From positions 62,001 through 126,000 of the forward strand of contig JABMLP010000013.1 of NCBI GenBank assembly GCA_013176395.1: a stretch of 64,000 nucleotides of DNA, given 5' to 3'. This stretch comes from Venturia oleaginea (taxonomy: Eukaryota; Ascomycota; Dothideomycetes; Venturiales; Venturiaceae). The position numbers and the translations under genes were made by a program. Positions within the stretch are counted from its first letter, which is position 1. The number at the start of each line of letters is the position of its first letter. Shown here piece by piece: positions 31,760-43,617 of the stretch. Under the pieces are notes generated by a model that was not told the origin of the DNA, did no database searches, and saw only the letters and a list, made by a program, of their open reading frames with translations.

Positions 31760-32206
31760 TAATAGAATAGGACATGGCCATCATCAGGGTCACTTCCTCC
31801 AGCCTTGAGCTTTAGTTCCAACGCTGCACATGCGCACGCTCCATACGTAAACGTTTTATATAGGTTCACTTGCAATTCTAGCGCCTGATCAATATTCGAA
31901 TCATCTACCCTGTTGATTTGCTTAATCGCTCCTAATCAGGTTCGCGTTTCCTTTCAAATCTCCACATGTGTCGATAGTTGACGCGAGGATAGACTGTAGG
32001 AACTCCTTCGCCTTACTCTACGAATGATTAGGTTTGAGTTCTACGTAGTACATGAAGGGTAGAAGGTACCCTACCTTTTTGGGCGATAAGAGGTCGTTAG
32101 CTCGTTTGTTAGATTAAGGTTGCTATAGGGATCTCCCTCAGGCCTACGGGCCGAGGGAGGGGCCGAGGGATCGTGGGTAATATTCAGCGCAAGTGGGTAA
32201 TAATCG
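31760..32206. other. Intergenic, no gene seen
   Basis: Contains a hairpin at about 32130-32157 (CTCCCTCAGGCC, short loop, GGCCGAGGGAG). Confidence 0.3.
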
Positions 32207-32211
32207 TTATT

Positions 32212-32437
32212 TTTTACGGTACGACCGCGAACAAGTCTTTCCCGCGATTGGGTGGCCCCACGGTACGTGATCAAGGCAGAACCATAGTTCTGCCGAGGAA
32301 AGGTTTTAAAGCCTGCGTGGCTTCAACCAATTCGTAGCTCTTTGAGCTACGTCCTGTCGTTAAACCTGCCTGTTGAATGATACCTGTTCCTGCTGCTGCT
32401 CCTTCCTCCTAATACCGGGCGAACCCGCCCCGTGACA
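32212..32437. repeat. Solo LTR with hairpins
   Basis: Flanked by a 5-bp direct repeat TTATT (32207-32211 and 32438-32442). The right end is CCCGTGACA; the left end TTTTACGG is a decayed match to its inverse TGTCACGG. Inside are three consecutive perfect hairpins: GGCAGAAC/GTTCTGCC, AAGCC/GGCTT and CGTAGCTC/GAGCTACG. No internal retrotransposon sequence is next to it. Confidence 0.55.
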
Positions 32438-32569
32438 TTATTGCTACTTGTGAAACGAAGGGAGGAGGTTAGGCCGAGGCTCTTTTAGATACCTTATACC
32501 TAGGTCTATTCGAGCCTTTAACTAGATGGATATCTTCCTAAGGTGAAACTATATCTATTACTGGAACTA

Positions 32570-32930
32570 ACGTATTCCACCACCGAGCCGGCCACACCAC
32601 CGAGCCGGCCACTTTTCCTTGGCACGACCAACTCATATTACGCCTCTTCAATTTTATCGCTATCAACAATAGATTCCAAGTCTGTCGTGCTGCTATCTGA
32701 TTCAGAAGATATCTCAATATCCTTTTTACACCTTCGCGCATTGTGCCCAGGCTTTGAAATTGGCCAGAGGTATAGGCCCGAAGAGCGAGATCAATTCTGC
32801 CTTCTTCTTGAACGGCTATCGCGTTGCGTTGTTGAGACATTGCGTATTGAAGAGGATAAGGGCTGTGCCAAGGAAAAGTGGCCGGCTCGGTGGTGTGGCC
32901 GGCTCGGTGGTGGAATACGTTATATCTTAT
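32570..32930 (-). mobile_element. Pogo-derived MITE
   Basis: 361 bp flanked by TA target duplications, with perfect inverted repeats of about 56 bp starting ACGTATTCCACCACCGAGCC, and the CACCACCGAGCCGGC word doubled in each. Its interior is the first ~100 bp of the pogo transposase gene (MSQQRNAIAVQEEGRIDLAL) fused at about 32749 to the last ~200 bp of the element (matching 47870-48000). It is thus an internal-deletion derivative of the transposon at 21845 and 46763. Confidence 0.9.
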
Positions 32931-32932
32931 CT

Positions 32933-34530
32933 CGACTTTCGAGCTATAGACAACTTGGCCATTACTCCCTTGAGACTTGCCACATTCCATTCAGCCGAGA
33001 ATCTAACTGTCCAACCGGAGTCCTTCCAAACAAAAGCGGAAATCGCTCCATCACCATTCTCAGCACCCCATCCCTAAGACCCCGGCGTTATATATTCGCC
33101 AATAACCCTGGTTCTTCCCGGAGTCGAAGAGGTAGAGTTTTCTCCCACTGGAGTGCGAGGTTGAATATAGTGAGGATAACTGCTTCGTGGTCTCTTTGGT
33201 TTGTGTTCGTTGACTACCGTAGTGTGACCTCTTTGTCGTTCTGCACACTGAGCAATAACAGGGAGGCTTCGATGGCTGCATCCTCGCTCGCGGCTATCCA
33301 AATTTCGTTTTCCAAGGTCATGGTTGGCGATCGTTGATTGTTGCTATTCAAGTCCAGTTTGGAGTATCGAAATAGCGAGGAAAGTGTCTGCTCGTATTTG
33401 TTCTCCAGCTATGTGTTTGCGTTAATGTACCGACATTAAGTAGTGAAAACGACTTTACCTGCGGACTTTGTTTGTCGTGCGAAGAATGTTTTTTGTTTGT
33501 GATACGAAGAATGTTTGTTGTTTTGTCAAGTCTGTTAAATATTGTCAGTAGCACAGGACTTCGAGTCGACAGTCAATCTTTCCACTGTTCGCCAGCTTTC
33601 CTGCCTCACATCACGCTTTGATTTTGAAAATTGACTCCCCCGTCAACCAAGTTTTCCAAAATACCTGGATGACAACCCCATCGCTCTGTCTGCATGTTTA
33701 AAGATGAAGTTCAATGCTCAGACAAGAATTCATACTTCTGCTTCATTCTCTTCCCATGTTACAGCCTCTCCCTACACGCAGTCTTCGAAGTAGCAGGAAG
33801 GCATACATGAGATCCCATAATCTGAAGTCAGGCACAAAGGCGCTACATTGGTGAGAAGATAAAATCAGATTTCTCGGGTCACAATCACAGTCCATGGATT
33901 CCTTCACCCTCGAATCAACGCTACCCCTTAATCCCCTCGATCCAGCGATTCCACATCCCCCAAGTCCTTGAAACAAGTAACGCGCTAGACATCGACAGAA
34001 ATCCCTCCAAATCCCTCCAGCTCAAACAAAATCCCAGCAACGAGAAGTCTAGCCTATCTAGAAAGGAGAATTTCTGGTATCTACAACCGAGGCTCTTCTG
34101 AACCAAGGTTTACCAAAGAGCGCGACCGCGACCTCGTACTGGGGAAAGGATAGTATATAATCCGGACGTACAAAATAGGAAATTGGACCATTAGAAGCGC
34201 TCTCGCTCCTATATTCAGCGATGTAAAATTTACAAGTGGTAAGAAGTAAACACATGATACAAATGTTCATCTTCAAATAGCGCACTGAAAACCAGAGTCT
34301 CGCATGCCCTGGAAAATATCGTTCGCATCAAGGGAACTTGGTGGCTTTTTTCTGCTGTAATGTGAAGGAAGCGGTACTAATCTATAGTCGAAGTCGAAGT
34401 CAAGACGCGTCTGCTGCGCGTCTGGTACTAGTCGCATCGATTTGGGCGCTTGTGCATTGACTGAGCACTTTATAAATTGGTGAAATAGGCCCAGCGATGG
34501 CTAATCTGGGGATAATGGTGTGGCTGATGG
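32933..34530. other. No clear gene; possible small remnant on minus strand near 33060-33320
   Basis: On the minus strand MTLENEIWIAASEDAAIEAS begins at about 33321 and continues, after an in-frame TAG, as NTNQRDHEAVILTIFNLALQ. It may be a degraded gene of unknown family. The rest shows no coding signal I can support. Confidence 0.25.
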
Positions 34531-34543
34531 GATGTTGATGGAG

Positions 34544-36145
34544 ATTGATTGATTGATTGATTTTATCCTACTCGGTTGCAGCCGCTTAATCACGCAGCTA
34601 TGTCCGGTTAGGAGGACTTCATCAGACAGCCGACACGTGATAGATTATATAATCCACCGCGCCCCACTTCGCCCCGTTCACTGAAACAAGACCAGCTGTC
34701 CCCTCCGTCCTCCCTCTTTTCCCTTAACCAGTATCTCCAAATGCCCGCTGGCTCTTGTAGATACTGGTTATTCTGCTAGTATATCTGTGCTATGTAGACT
34801 CAAGAGGCAATGCCTCGTGTTTCGCTATCCTTCTACCTACAGTCTCCCTCTAATGCTCAGCTTGTCTATCTGTTTCGCCTTATCCCTCAAGGCCAATGGG
34901 TTCCCTAAGTATGTTTCTGCTTGTGAAAGTTGCCTTGCACCAGATTCCTATGCGGCGGTGTATTTGGTTGTGTGATGCTGGAGACAATAGTAACCATCGT
35001 AGTCGTGATTTCGCTGCTTGGGTGTGATACTCCGGGTATGCCCGTGGACGAGGCTGTCTGGTAGCTGCCGTATTGTATGGCGCCGATCGTGCTATAGACC
35101 TGCCGTCTTATAGTCGGAGCCTATCTGCTGCTAGTCGCTCTCCCTACTTGCTATATCGCGCTCCTACTCTTGCCAATGCCATAACTGGGACGCAACAGTC
35201 TGGGGAGAGGCTCAAGGCTACGTCTGCTGGCTTGTAGGGAGGGGATTTGCCGCCAATAAGCTCCTTCTATACGTCCTTACTGCTTACTGTGTTGCGCACC
35301 TACTCTTGCCAATGCCATAACTGGGACGCAACAGTTTGGGGAGAGGCTCAAGGCTCTGGACATCAGCTTGCAGCAGGACGGTTTGCGGAGACGATAGTAG
35401 ATGAGGTTCTCTAGCAGCTGCCGTATCGTGTCGCACCGATTGTGTTGTAGACCTGTCGTCTTATAGTCGGAGCCTATCTGCTGCTAGTCGCTCTCCCTGC
35501 TTGCTATATCGCGCACCTACTCTTGCCAATGCCATAACTGGGACGCAACAGTCTGGGGAGAGGCTCAAGGCTACGTCTGCTAGCTTACAGGGAGGGGATT
35601 TGCCGCCAATAGGCTCCTTCTATGCGTCCTTACTACTTACTGTGTCGCGCACCTACTCTTGCCAATGCCATAACTGGGACGCAACAGTTTGGGGAGAGGC
35701 TCAAGGCTCTGGGCAACAGCTTGTAGCAGGACGGTTTGCCAAGACGTTGGGAGAGGTTGTCTAGTCGTTGCAGTGGTGTGTGGTGCCGATTGTTGCGCAC
35801 CGGGCGTCTGGTGTTTGAGTTGTGTTGAAGGTATTGCCGTTCTAGCAGTGACTCGTCGACTCGGAGCGTTGCAGTGTCATCTGGGGTGATGGACTAGCCG
35901 GGAGATAGTGACTAGATGGTTGCTGTTGTCTTTGGTGGACGCATCGTTCGTGTAGCTTGCTCATGTATTCGTCTGCTTGCTCTGCCGTGGCCGCGACGGC
36001 GACTCTAGAGATATCTCATCGACGCTGAGGGACGCGCGATGGCCTCTAGAGGCCGGAGCGGCCACTGGCAGAGGTGTTTTGATGATCCTTAGATGATACT
36101 TCTGTAAATTCCAAAAATTGAGTTCTCGCTGTGTGTGCTGTTTTT
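34544..36145 (-). mobile_element. 1.6 kb retroposon, copy C
   Basis: 1,602 bp, opposite orientation to A and D, flanked by a perfect 13-bp target duplication (GATGTTGATGGAG at 34531-34543 and 36146-36158). The tail (ATTG)n is at the left, and the 5' end, complement of AAAAACAGCACACAC, at the right. Very similar to copies A and D along its length, including the internal dimer and the palindrome GGCCTCTAGAGGCC near the 5' end. Confidence 0.85.
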
Positions 36146-36158
36146 GATGTTGATGGAG

Positions 36159-37034
36159 AAGAGATGATAGAGGGATACAAGGAATTAAGGCGTCAACCGC
36201 CTGACTCCATGCGGATACAAGTCGAAAACAGCAAGGCTGAACAGCGCGCACACAATCGATAACGAATCCAATGTCTCATGGCTATCCAAATGAGTAGATG
36301 GATTAATATCCCATCTTAAGACTTCAATTCTGGCAACAATCGTTCATAGATCGAATGCAGAGTATTTTGATTTCGTCTCCCGCATTAGAATCTTGAGTAG
36401 ACAATCTCTAAACGCTGGAGATACCTTCATAACGTAATCAAGCCATCCATCAAATCGAAAACCCTTCCATAGGACATTCATTTCTGCACCAACTTCCCAC
36501 CTAAACGCCAAAACACCAAAGCACCGATCTACTCTGACTCAAAATCCCAAGCCACCACTAAATCCCCCGATCCCATGATTCAAGTAGTAGCGGTATCCGC
36601 GGAGTCCACTCGCCTCACAACTCAAACCTCGGATGCATCTCCACAAAGCGTTACCCCATACTTGCGGCGTAATCTTACAATGAAGGAAGAACCTGTATTT
36701 TGCGGGGGCGGCCCGAGCTCTAGTTCGCTTGCCTGACGCTGACGCACAACGCATCGCATAACCATTCGAACCTTAGCCATTACGGCACTTGTCGTCGGAG
36801 ATGTCTTCATAGGCACAGACTGTGATTGGAAGGGGGTTTGGCGAGAACGACGGCAGTCAAGCGCTGTCGGGTGTCAGGATTGTACTATAGCACACTACCG
36901 AAATGGGTCTCGTGTTGGATCAGTGATTTATAAAGTGTCAGTCTTCGTAGACACGTTGAATTGCTGCTGGTGCTCTCCGTTTGCCGCGGTATTCCTCAAT
37001 TTCATCTAGAGGAGCAGAAGTGTACTAGGTGGAA
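36159..37034. other. Intergenic, probable promoter of the carotenoid oxygenase gene
   Basis: No gene seen between retroposon copy C and the ATG at 37035; short minus-strand frames have no family features. Confidence 0.3.
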
Positions 37035-38858
37035 ATGGCGACGACTACAGTCGCGACAGCAGCGACAATTCCAGCGCATCCCAAGAAAATTATCAATTCA
37101 GCTCAGGAATCGCCAAACGACTATCTCCATGGACTTACCTCGAAATGGCCAGAAGCTCAAGATCTAGCCGGGTCAAATCTTCCCTGCCGTTTCGAAGGCG
37201 AGATAGCTGACCTCGTCGTCCTGGGCGAGATTCCAAAAGAAATCAGAGGCACATTCTACCGAGTCATGTGCGATCCTTTCAGGGCTCCCGTCCCAGGCAA
37301 TGTCCCTCTCGACGGCGATGGGAATATTTCCGCTTTCCGGATCCACGATGGCAGAGTCGACATGAAGATGGCGTATGTAAAGACTGAGAGATACATGCTG
37401 GAGCGAGCGGCGAACAAAGCACTGTTTGGCTTGTATCGTAATCCTTATACACATCATCCATGCGTACGAGCTGCAATCGATTCCACGGCGAATACAAATC
37501 TGGTGTTCTGGGCTGACCGACTTTTGGCGTTGAAGGAATCGGCTTTGCCATACTCTGTTGATCCTGACACACTTGAGACGATCGAATATGATCCTTTTGG
37601 AGAGAAAACCAATAGCAAAGCTTTTACCGCACATCCCAAGGTCGATCCAGTCACGGAGGAACTGGTCGTATTTGGCTATCAAGCCAAAGGTCTAGCGACA
37701 AGGGACATTGTGGCGTACACGTTGGACAAGGATGGGAAGAAAGTAGGAGAACTGTGGACTCAACATCGGCCCATGATGATGCACGATTGCGCCATCACGG
37801 AAAATTGGCTTGTTGTGATGTGCTGGCCATTCGAAACGAGTCTTGAGAGGCTGAAGGCTGGAAAGCATCATTGGGCCTATGGCTACAACCTGAGGTCAAC
37901 TTTCATCGTCATTCCGAGGAGAAAAACGACACCGTTGCCTCGAGGCTAGGAGCCTGGCGAGACTCGATTCTATGAGTGGGAGAATTGCGTGCCAATCCAT
38001 ACCGCTGGAGCTTGGGAGACGGAAGATGGCGAGATCTACCTTGAATCTTCGCGGGTCCACGACAACAACTTTCCATTCTTCCCGACTATCGATGGCAAGA
38101 TGCCGGGGCCTGAGACGAAAGGTGACTTTGTCCGATGGGAGCTCGATCTGAACCAGCCAACTGGAAGCAAGATTGCCGATCCACAAGTGATCCTGGACGT
38201 GACCTGCGAGTTTCCTCGAATCGACGAGCGCTTCATGACAAAACAGTACAAATGGGTGGTAATGGATGCTTTCATGCCACGCAAGCAAGGAAACGACAAA
38301 AACATCTACTATGGTCTCAATGCACTTGCTATGCATAACCACAGAACAGGAGAGACTCGCTATTTCTACGCTGGCGATGATTCGCTCGTCCAGGAGCCGA
38401 TCTTCATTCCGAGGTCAGACAGCGCTCCTGAAGGTGATGGTTGGGTCATGGCGATGGTGGAAAGGAGGGATGCAAACACGAACGATTTGGTTCTAATCGA
38501 CACGCAAGAGTTTGAGAAGCCCATGGCCATAATCAGATTACCCATGCATGTCAAGGCCCAAGTCCACGGCAATTGGGTCCTAGGCAACGGAGACGAGAGG
38601 GGTGAAAAGTCTAGTTCAGCAGGTGGAAAGAGTCCCTGTCAGTGGTTTGGGCTCCCTGGAGCCTTTGGCGCCTGTGTCTCCCAAGGCGGCGACGACATCG
38701 TAGATATAGTCGATTGCAATGTTTGCTGTCGCTTGGACCATGGTGCACGATTCGAAGTAGTTCGCGTAGTTATATATGTTATCATGTTGGATGTTATTGT
38801 GGTCTCAGATTTGAGAAGAGTCGCGAAAAGGGAGCTCTCAAAAAGCAATTATGGATAA
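37035..38858 (+). pseudogene. Carotenoid oxygenase (RPE65/lignostilbene dioxygenase family) with one nonsense codon
   Basis: Single frame from ATG 37035 (MATTTVATAAT). It shows the beta-propeller landmarks and all four iron-binding His positions: SKAFTAHPKVDP, PMMMHDCAITEN, VPIHTAGAWE and QVHGNWV near the end, plus YLESSRVHDNNFPFFP. TAG at 37947-37949 falls after PLPRG and before EPGETRFYEWENC, where relatives have Trp, so TGG to TAG is the likely change. The frame is otherwise open. Past VHGNW the frame runs about 90 residues further than usual, suggesting a lost native stop. Such enzymes cleave C=C bonds of carotenoids or stilbenes. Loss appears recent. Readthrough cannot be excluded. Confidence 0.85.
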
Positions 38859-39315
38859 TATCTTACTTAATCAAAAGGGCCGACCACACAAATCTACATC
38901 CTTCTTTTATTCTCCAATACTAACACCAAATCTATTTGCTTTCATTATCTTGTGCTACTGTTCTCTTTGTTCTCTCTCACCTTCTAATTTTATCAGTATA
39001 TGAATCAAATACCTGGTCATCACACGCCCTCAAAGCCTGCCATCAAATCTATTTAAAACACAAACCTGGACAAAAATCCTCGCCGCCAATTTGACTAGCC
39101 AGGAACGCAGAGGCTAGTTACCATGTATGTACCAAATAAAGGACACCCTTTCATCTGGCCTTTGCTCCGTAGTTCAGCTGTGGCTGTACTGTGTAAGACA
39201 GTGAGAGGCATGAATAAAAATCCCACGCCTTCCCAGCTTATCCTATAGACTATCGCCATTCTTTGATTCTTGGATACACACTCTTTGAAAACTCTCCTTC
39301 AAAAACTCCCTCACC
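38859..39315. other. Intergenic, promoter of the secreted protein gene
   Basis: No gene seen. It separates the oxygenase from the small secreted protein. Confidence 0.3.
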
Positions 39316-39729
39316 ATGTTATTCCTCAAACTCACAGCACTATCTCTCCTCCCCCTCACAATCGCATCTCCCCTCGCATCCATAAGCGAAGCAAAGGTAC
39401 CCCTTTCCCTCTCCCCCTTCTTCTCTATCCAAACAACTCCAACAAACTAACATCACCATTCACATAATAAGGCCCTCACCCTCCTCGGCTCCCTCCCAAC
39501 CCAAAGATTCTCCTGCGCCTCCAGCCAAGACTGCAGCGCAACACCCACCCAAGCCGGTAACTGCTGCGGTTCCTACATGCTCTGCGCCAGTCCCGATTTC
39601 GTCCCTGCGCTCCCCAGATGCGCGTCTGGAACTATGGGGATCTGTGCGACAGTGGATACGTCTAGTAAGGTCGACGCGAGTGCGACTTGTGAGTGTTCGG
39701 CGGGGTGGTGTGGGCCTATGTCAAAGTGA
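39316..39729 (+). CDS. Small secreted cysteine-rich protein
   Basis: Two exons, 39316-39396 and 39472-39729, with a 75-nt intron (GTACCC donor, CTAAC branch, AATAAG acceptor) give 112 residues. The N-terminus MLFLKLTALSLLPLTIAS is a clear signal peptide. The mature part carries ten cysteines: FSCASSQDC, GNCCGSYMLC, PRCAS, GICATV, ATCECSAGWC. The C-CC-C-C-C-C-C-C pattern resembles disulfide-knot or EGF-like folds. Size, signal peptide and Cys content are typical of fungal secreted effectors or defensive peptides, but no known family is recognised. No gene of another type overlaps it. The exon-intron model is supported by matching phases and absence of stops. Confidence 0.7.
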
Positions 39730-42174
39730 AGTGGAAGGATTTGAATTTGGGTGTTTGTAAGGACTGTTCTTGGCGGGTGGGACGGGATGGGATGTTTTGT
39801 GATGTTGATGTTTTGGTTGTAGGTGGGTTCTTGGCGGAATTGGGCGTGGTGGGAATCATAATATACCATCCTTTCAGTTTTTTGCAAACATGAATATCTA
39901 GAAAAGTGAGTATATAGTATAGTCATTATTCAACCTCCACCGTTTCCATTAGTACAACACCAGTCTTCCAATTATCAGGACGAGTGCAAGGCACCATAAC
40001 TCGACGTCAGTGCACCCACCTCAGGGAGGCTTCGCTCAAAGTACGAGACTAAATTCCAAACCATCTATTCCCTCTTTGCGCTCAAGAACCCATACCTCCG
40101 TACCTCGACACCAGTACTCACACTCCCTACCCATCACCCCTCCAACAGCCCCTTAAACTCCTCCAGATCACAGGAGAATCGACGAGTAAACAGGTCGCCA
40201 GGCCCTGAATATACGTCGCATGCGCTCCTTCTCTCTTAGTTTTCTCCCGTCCAATATCCGCTCCGGGGCCCAGAAATATATGTATTTCTCTTCGATCTCA
40301 GAAATACGTATATATACGCGCAGATCAAGTGTCCTTCTTCGAGTCGGATATGAAATAATATCGACTGGTAACTGACATTAAAAAGGACTCGATTTCCTAC
40401 GTTTCGAATCTAGTAGAGCCGTCCGCTTTTGTGAGGGTTGTTGTACGCCTGGTGTATGCTTGTGAGCTGGAGGAAATGTTATGCTAAGAGTATGTTGAAT
40501 ATGTACCCAGTAGTTATTCCCCTTACGAAACTCCTCGGTTTTTTTTTCTTTTTTTCTTTTTTTTCCTGTGAAAGGATAAGAAAGTGATTTTTTGTCTTGT
40601 CCTAACTCCTGCTATTCGATATCTCGGATTATGGAACCTCCATCCTTCATACCTGTTACATAGTCATCTCTTCCCCAACTATCTTCAAACCATTTTAACA
40701 GCCCATGATAGCCTCCCATTGATGATTCGATGAAGCTTATAGAGCTTTTCAGCTAAAATGTAGATTCTTGGTATTTCCTCAACACTCGAGTCCACGCCCT
40801 CGACACGATCGCGAAATTTCCAAAATCCCCGCTTCCAAACATCCGTTCAAGTTTCGCCTTACAACCCGTAGAACAACCTGTACTATCAAATCTCCTGCGC
40901 ATAGTCGAGTAAGCGGTTAACGCAACGATGAAAGTTAATCCTACCATACTCAAAAACCCAACCTTCTCCTTCTCCTTTTATATTAACGTTTACAAATATC
41001 ATATCCCCTCTGACCTACAAGTAACAAGCAACGTAGACACCGCACGATCCTTGCCCAGACCACCCTCAATACAAATAAACGGCTATTAGTTTCAGTATCA
41101 CTATCTCGCTCAAAGCGGATACAAACCAACCGTCAACATATCCAGCTCCTCCACACCAATCCCACATCCTTCCACCCATCCCAATCCATCATTGTGCATC
41201 CAGATAAACCCAAGACACAACACTAGCCCATAAAACCCAACCCTCCACCTATCACAAAAACATGGTAAGCTAACGATCGAAGCCCTCCAATTCTTCCTCC
41301 AAATCCATCAAATCTAACCCTCCATCTCCACCACCTCGCAAAAAGCCACCCACTCACTGCTCGCCAAAATAAAACCAAACATCAACATCTCCAATTTCAT
41401 CAATCACGTCCAATCAACACCAACAAAAACCCGATTCAAATAGAGGAATGGATACAAACCAGTCAATCCCATCCACATCCCTTCCCCCCCTACCTCACTA
41501 ACTCCAAAAACACCATCATCTCCAATCAAAAAAATCAACATGGACAAACTCCCAGCGAAACATTTTCTTAACATTGCTAGAATGGTTTCAATATCGATAT
41601 CGATGTTAATTTTTAGACGATGATAACATTCAGTCTAGAAGTAAGATACCTCGAGGTACAATAAATAGATCAATGGCTGCGTGTGGACAAATCGATTGAT
41701 CTGTGACAATTTGCTTCGTATGATCCTAGTCACTCCAGAGCGCAGGGCGATGAATATTCATTTTTCTCAATGAATCGAAAAAAGGCGAAAAAGGAAATGA
41801 CAAGCTGTTTTCAAGAGCAACAGGAACTTTTCGGACAGACAAAATCCTATACATTAGCGAGATGAAGCGTATGCAACCAGAAAGCCTATTGGAGGTAGAT
41901 GCCTAGAAAGCCATGCGACTGGCAAGTACAAGGCCAGACAAGTTACCCGTCCCTATCGATGCCAGAACCCAGTGGATTGAACGTGATTAAAGCAGCAAAG
42001 AGCAAATTGCATTCCATTTTACCCTGCCTGCCAGTGCCTGCCACCAGGACCAGACCCAACTCCAATTTAAATCAGAGGAAGATGAGACTACCCATCGAGA
42101 TGCTACTCTATATCCACCACACCCGTTGTACTTATGTGGCTAGATGGACGCGGTCTTGATTCTGTTTGCCCTGT
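39730..42174. other. Long intergenic region without a convincing gene
   Basis: 2.4 kb, AT-rich, with a long T/C tract at 40538-40566. A 66-codon minus frame (40753-40953) starts with a possible membrane helix (MSMVGLTFIVALTAY) followed by a basic part (KAKLERMFGSGDFG); it might be a small protein but lacks support. Confidence 0.3.
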
Positions 42175-43052
42175 TTACTCGACATCAGCGCCCTTTCCCT
42201 CGAAAGTATCACCGGCCACCAAGTCTGGGATATCATCGTCATCCTCGTCGTCGTCAGCCTTCTCTCCGTCTTCGCCCTTTCCTTGCTGCATAGACTGGTA
42301 TGATTCGGCGAGTTTGCGGAGGGAGGCTAGAGAGTCGGGGCCGAGTTGGTTGAGAATGCCGGGAACAAGTTCGGTGAGTTCCTTCTCTTCGCCTACACCG
42401 TAGATGGCGAAGGTGTTGGCTGGGACGGATGCGTGGACTGTGCGCATTTCATTAGTATAGGCCCAAAATTTGGAGAAGCTGATGTGGAGGCGTTGGGAGG
42501 GGAACTTGAGCACTTCGATAGCCCAGAATTTGTAGACTCTTCATAACCACTTAATTTCCCACCAGGCTAAAACAAAGTTGACTCACCCTTTGGCGCCGAG
42601 AAGTGGATGACATTGCCGTCGCTCTTGAACATGTTGACCTCCTCAATTGCCTGGATTGGTTGGACATTGAGCTTCTTCAATGATGTCTGGAGCTTCTTGT
42701 CGTCGGTGCCACTGCTCCTGGTGACCTTCTTGATCTTCCGCCTCGGTGTGCCTTTGCCGCTGTTATGTTCCGTCAGTTTCCTAAGTTCTTATAGACGATG
42801 TTCCAGTATCCATCCATCATATTCTATTCGGATCAAAATGAACACAGATGTGCGGTTGTGCGAAAGCCACAGGACTAATGTATGGGATCGAGAAACGGGT
42901 AATGGATGGATAGAGGTGGGACTGAAGGAGGTAGGAATTGATTAGACATACCCTGAAAGTAATGTTAGCATTCATCCATCACTTTGAAAAGCAGGGAAGG
43001 ATATACCGATACGCACACTCGCCTGCATCTTTGCAAGCTTTGCTTGATCCAT
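42175..43052 (-). CDS. egd1: Nascent polypeptide-associated complex subunit beta
   Basis: Exons 43007-43052, 42952 (one nucleotide), 42587-42759 and 42175-42437 sum to 483 nt, 160 residues. The N-terminus [20 protein letters not shown] leads to RRKIKKV, the ribosome-binding motif of NAC-beta. The NAC domain follows ([40 protein letters not shown]), then an acidic C-terminus ([20 protein letters not shown]). With NAC-alpha it shields nascent chains at the ribosome exit. The [12 protein letters not shown] junction is conserved in the family and can only be made by a one-base exon between introns 1 and 2. Gene compact, no damage. Confidence 0.93.
42952..42952 (-). other. Single-nucleotide exon (G) of the NAC-beta gene
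   Basis: Minus strand: ...CGTATCG|GTATATCC (54 nt) GCTAACATTACTTTCAG|G|GTATGTCT (192 nt) CATAACAG|CGGCAAAGG. The codon GGC is built from three exons (G+G+C). Both introns have good donors and branch sites. Without this base the family-conserved GG and the frame are lost. Confidence 0.75.
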
Positions 43053-43617
43053 ATTTGCGGTTGGAGGGGGTTGATTAAGTACGGACAGAGGTGACCTGTG
43101 AGGACGGCAAGTTAGTTGATGGCGCCTATTGTATCTGGAGGGGTAGAGCAAAGCGGACCTAGTTTTGGAGATGTATAAATTCAGAGGCAGTGGAGAGGTC
43201 AAGGTTTGGATGTTTTGTGATGTTCAAGCTCAGGTCCGCGAAATCGTTGCTTACCTAAAATCGTAAATCGCACAACCAAACTAGCAAATTATCGTCGTTT
43301 CGACAAGGCAATCAAGCAAGCATTAAGTCATAGCATCAATTATCAAAGAATCCATTCATACAAAGGCTCATAAATTAGCCATTCAGAAATCGAAAAGAGC
43401 CGAGAAATACCAAAAAAAAACACGCCAGACGACAAACTGGCATTACACTTCAGCTTCAGGTATCCAACGTCAATACGTAAGCCAACAATCCAAGATCAAG
43501 TAAATCCAACGCCATCGCTATGCTCGAATATCAGAAAATGTACACAGTTGAACCCGCAGCCATGAGAAATGAGAAATCGCGGGCAATCGGAAGGCATTTA
43601 ACGGAAATATAAACCCT
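43053..43617. other. Intergenic, NAC-beta upstream region
   Basis: No gene seen. Holds the NAC-beta promoter and the 3' end of the next minus-strand gene. Confidence 0.3.
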
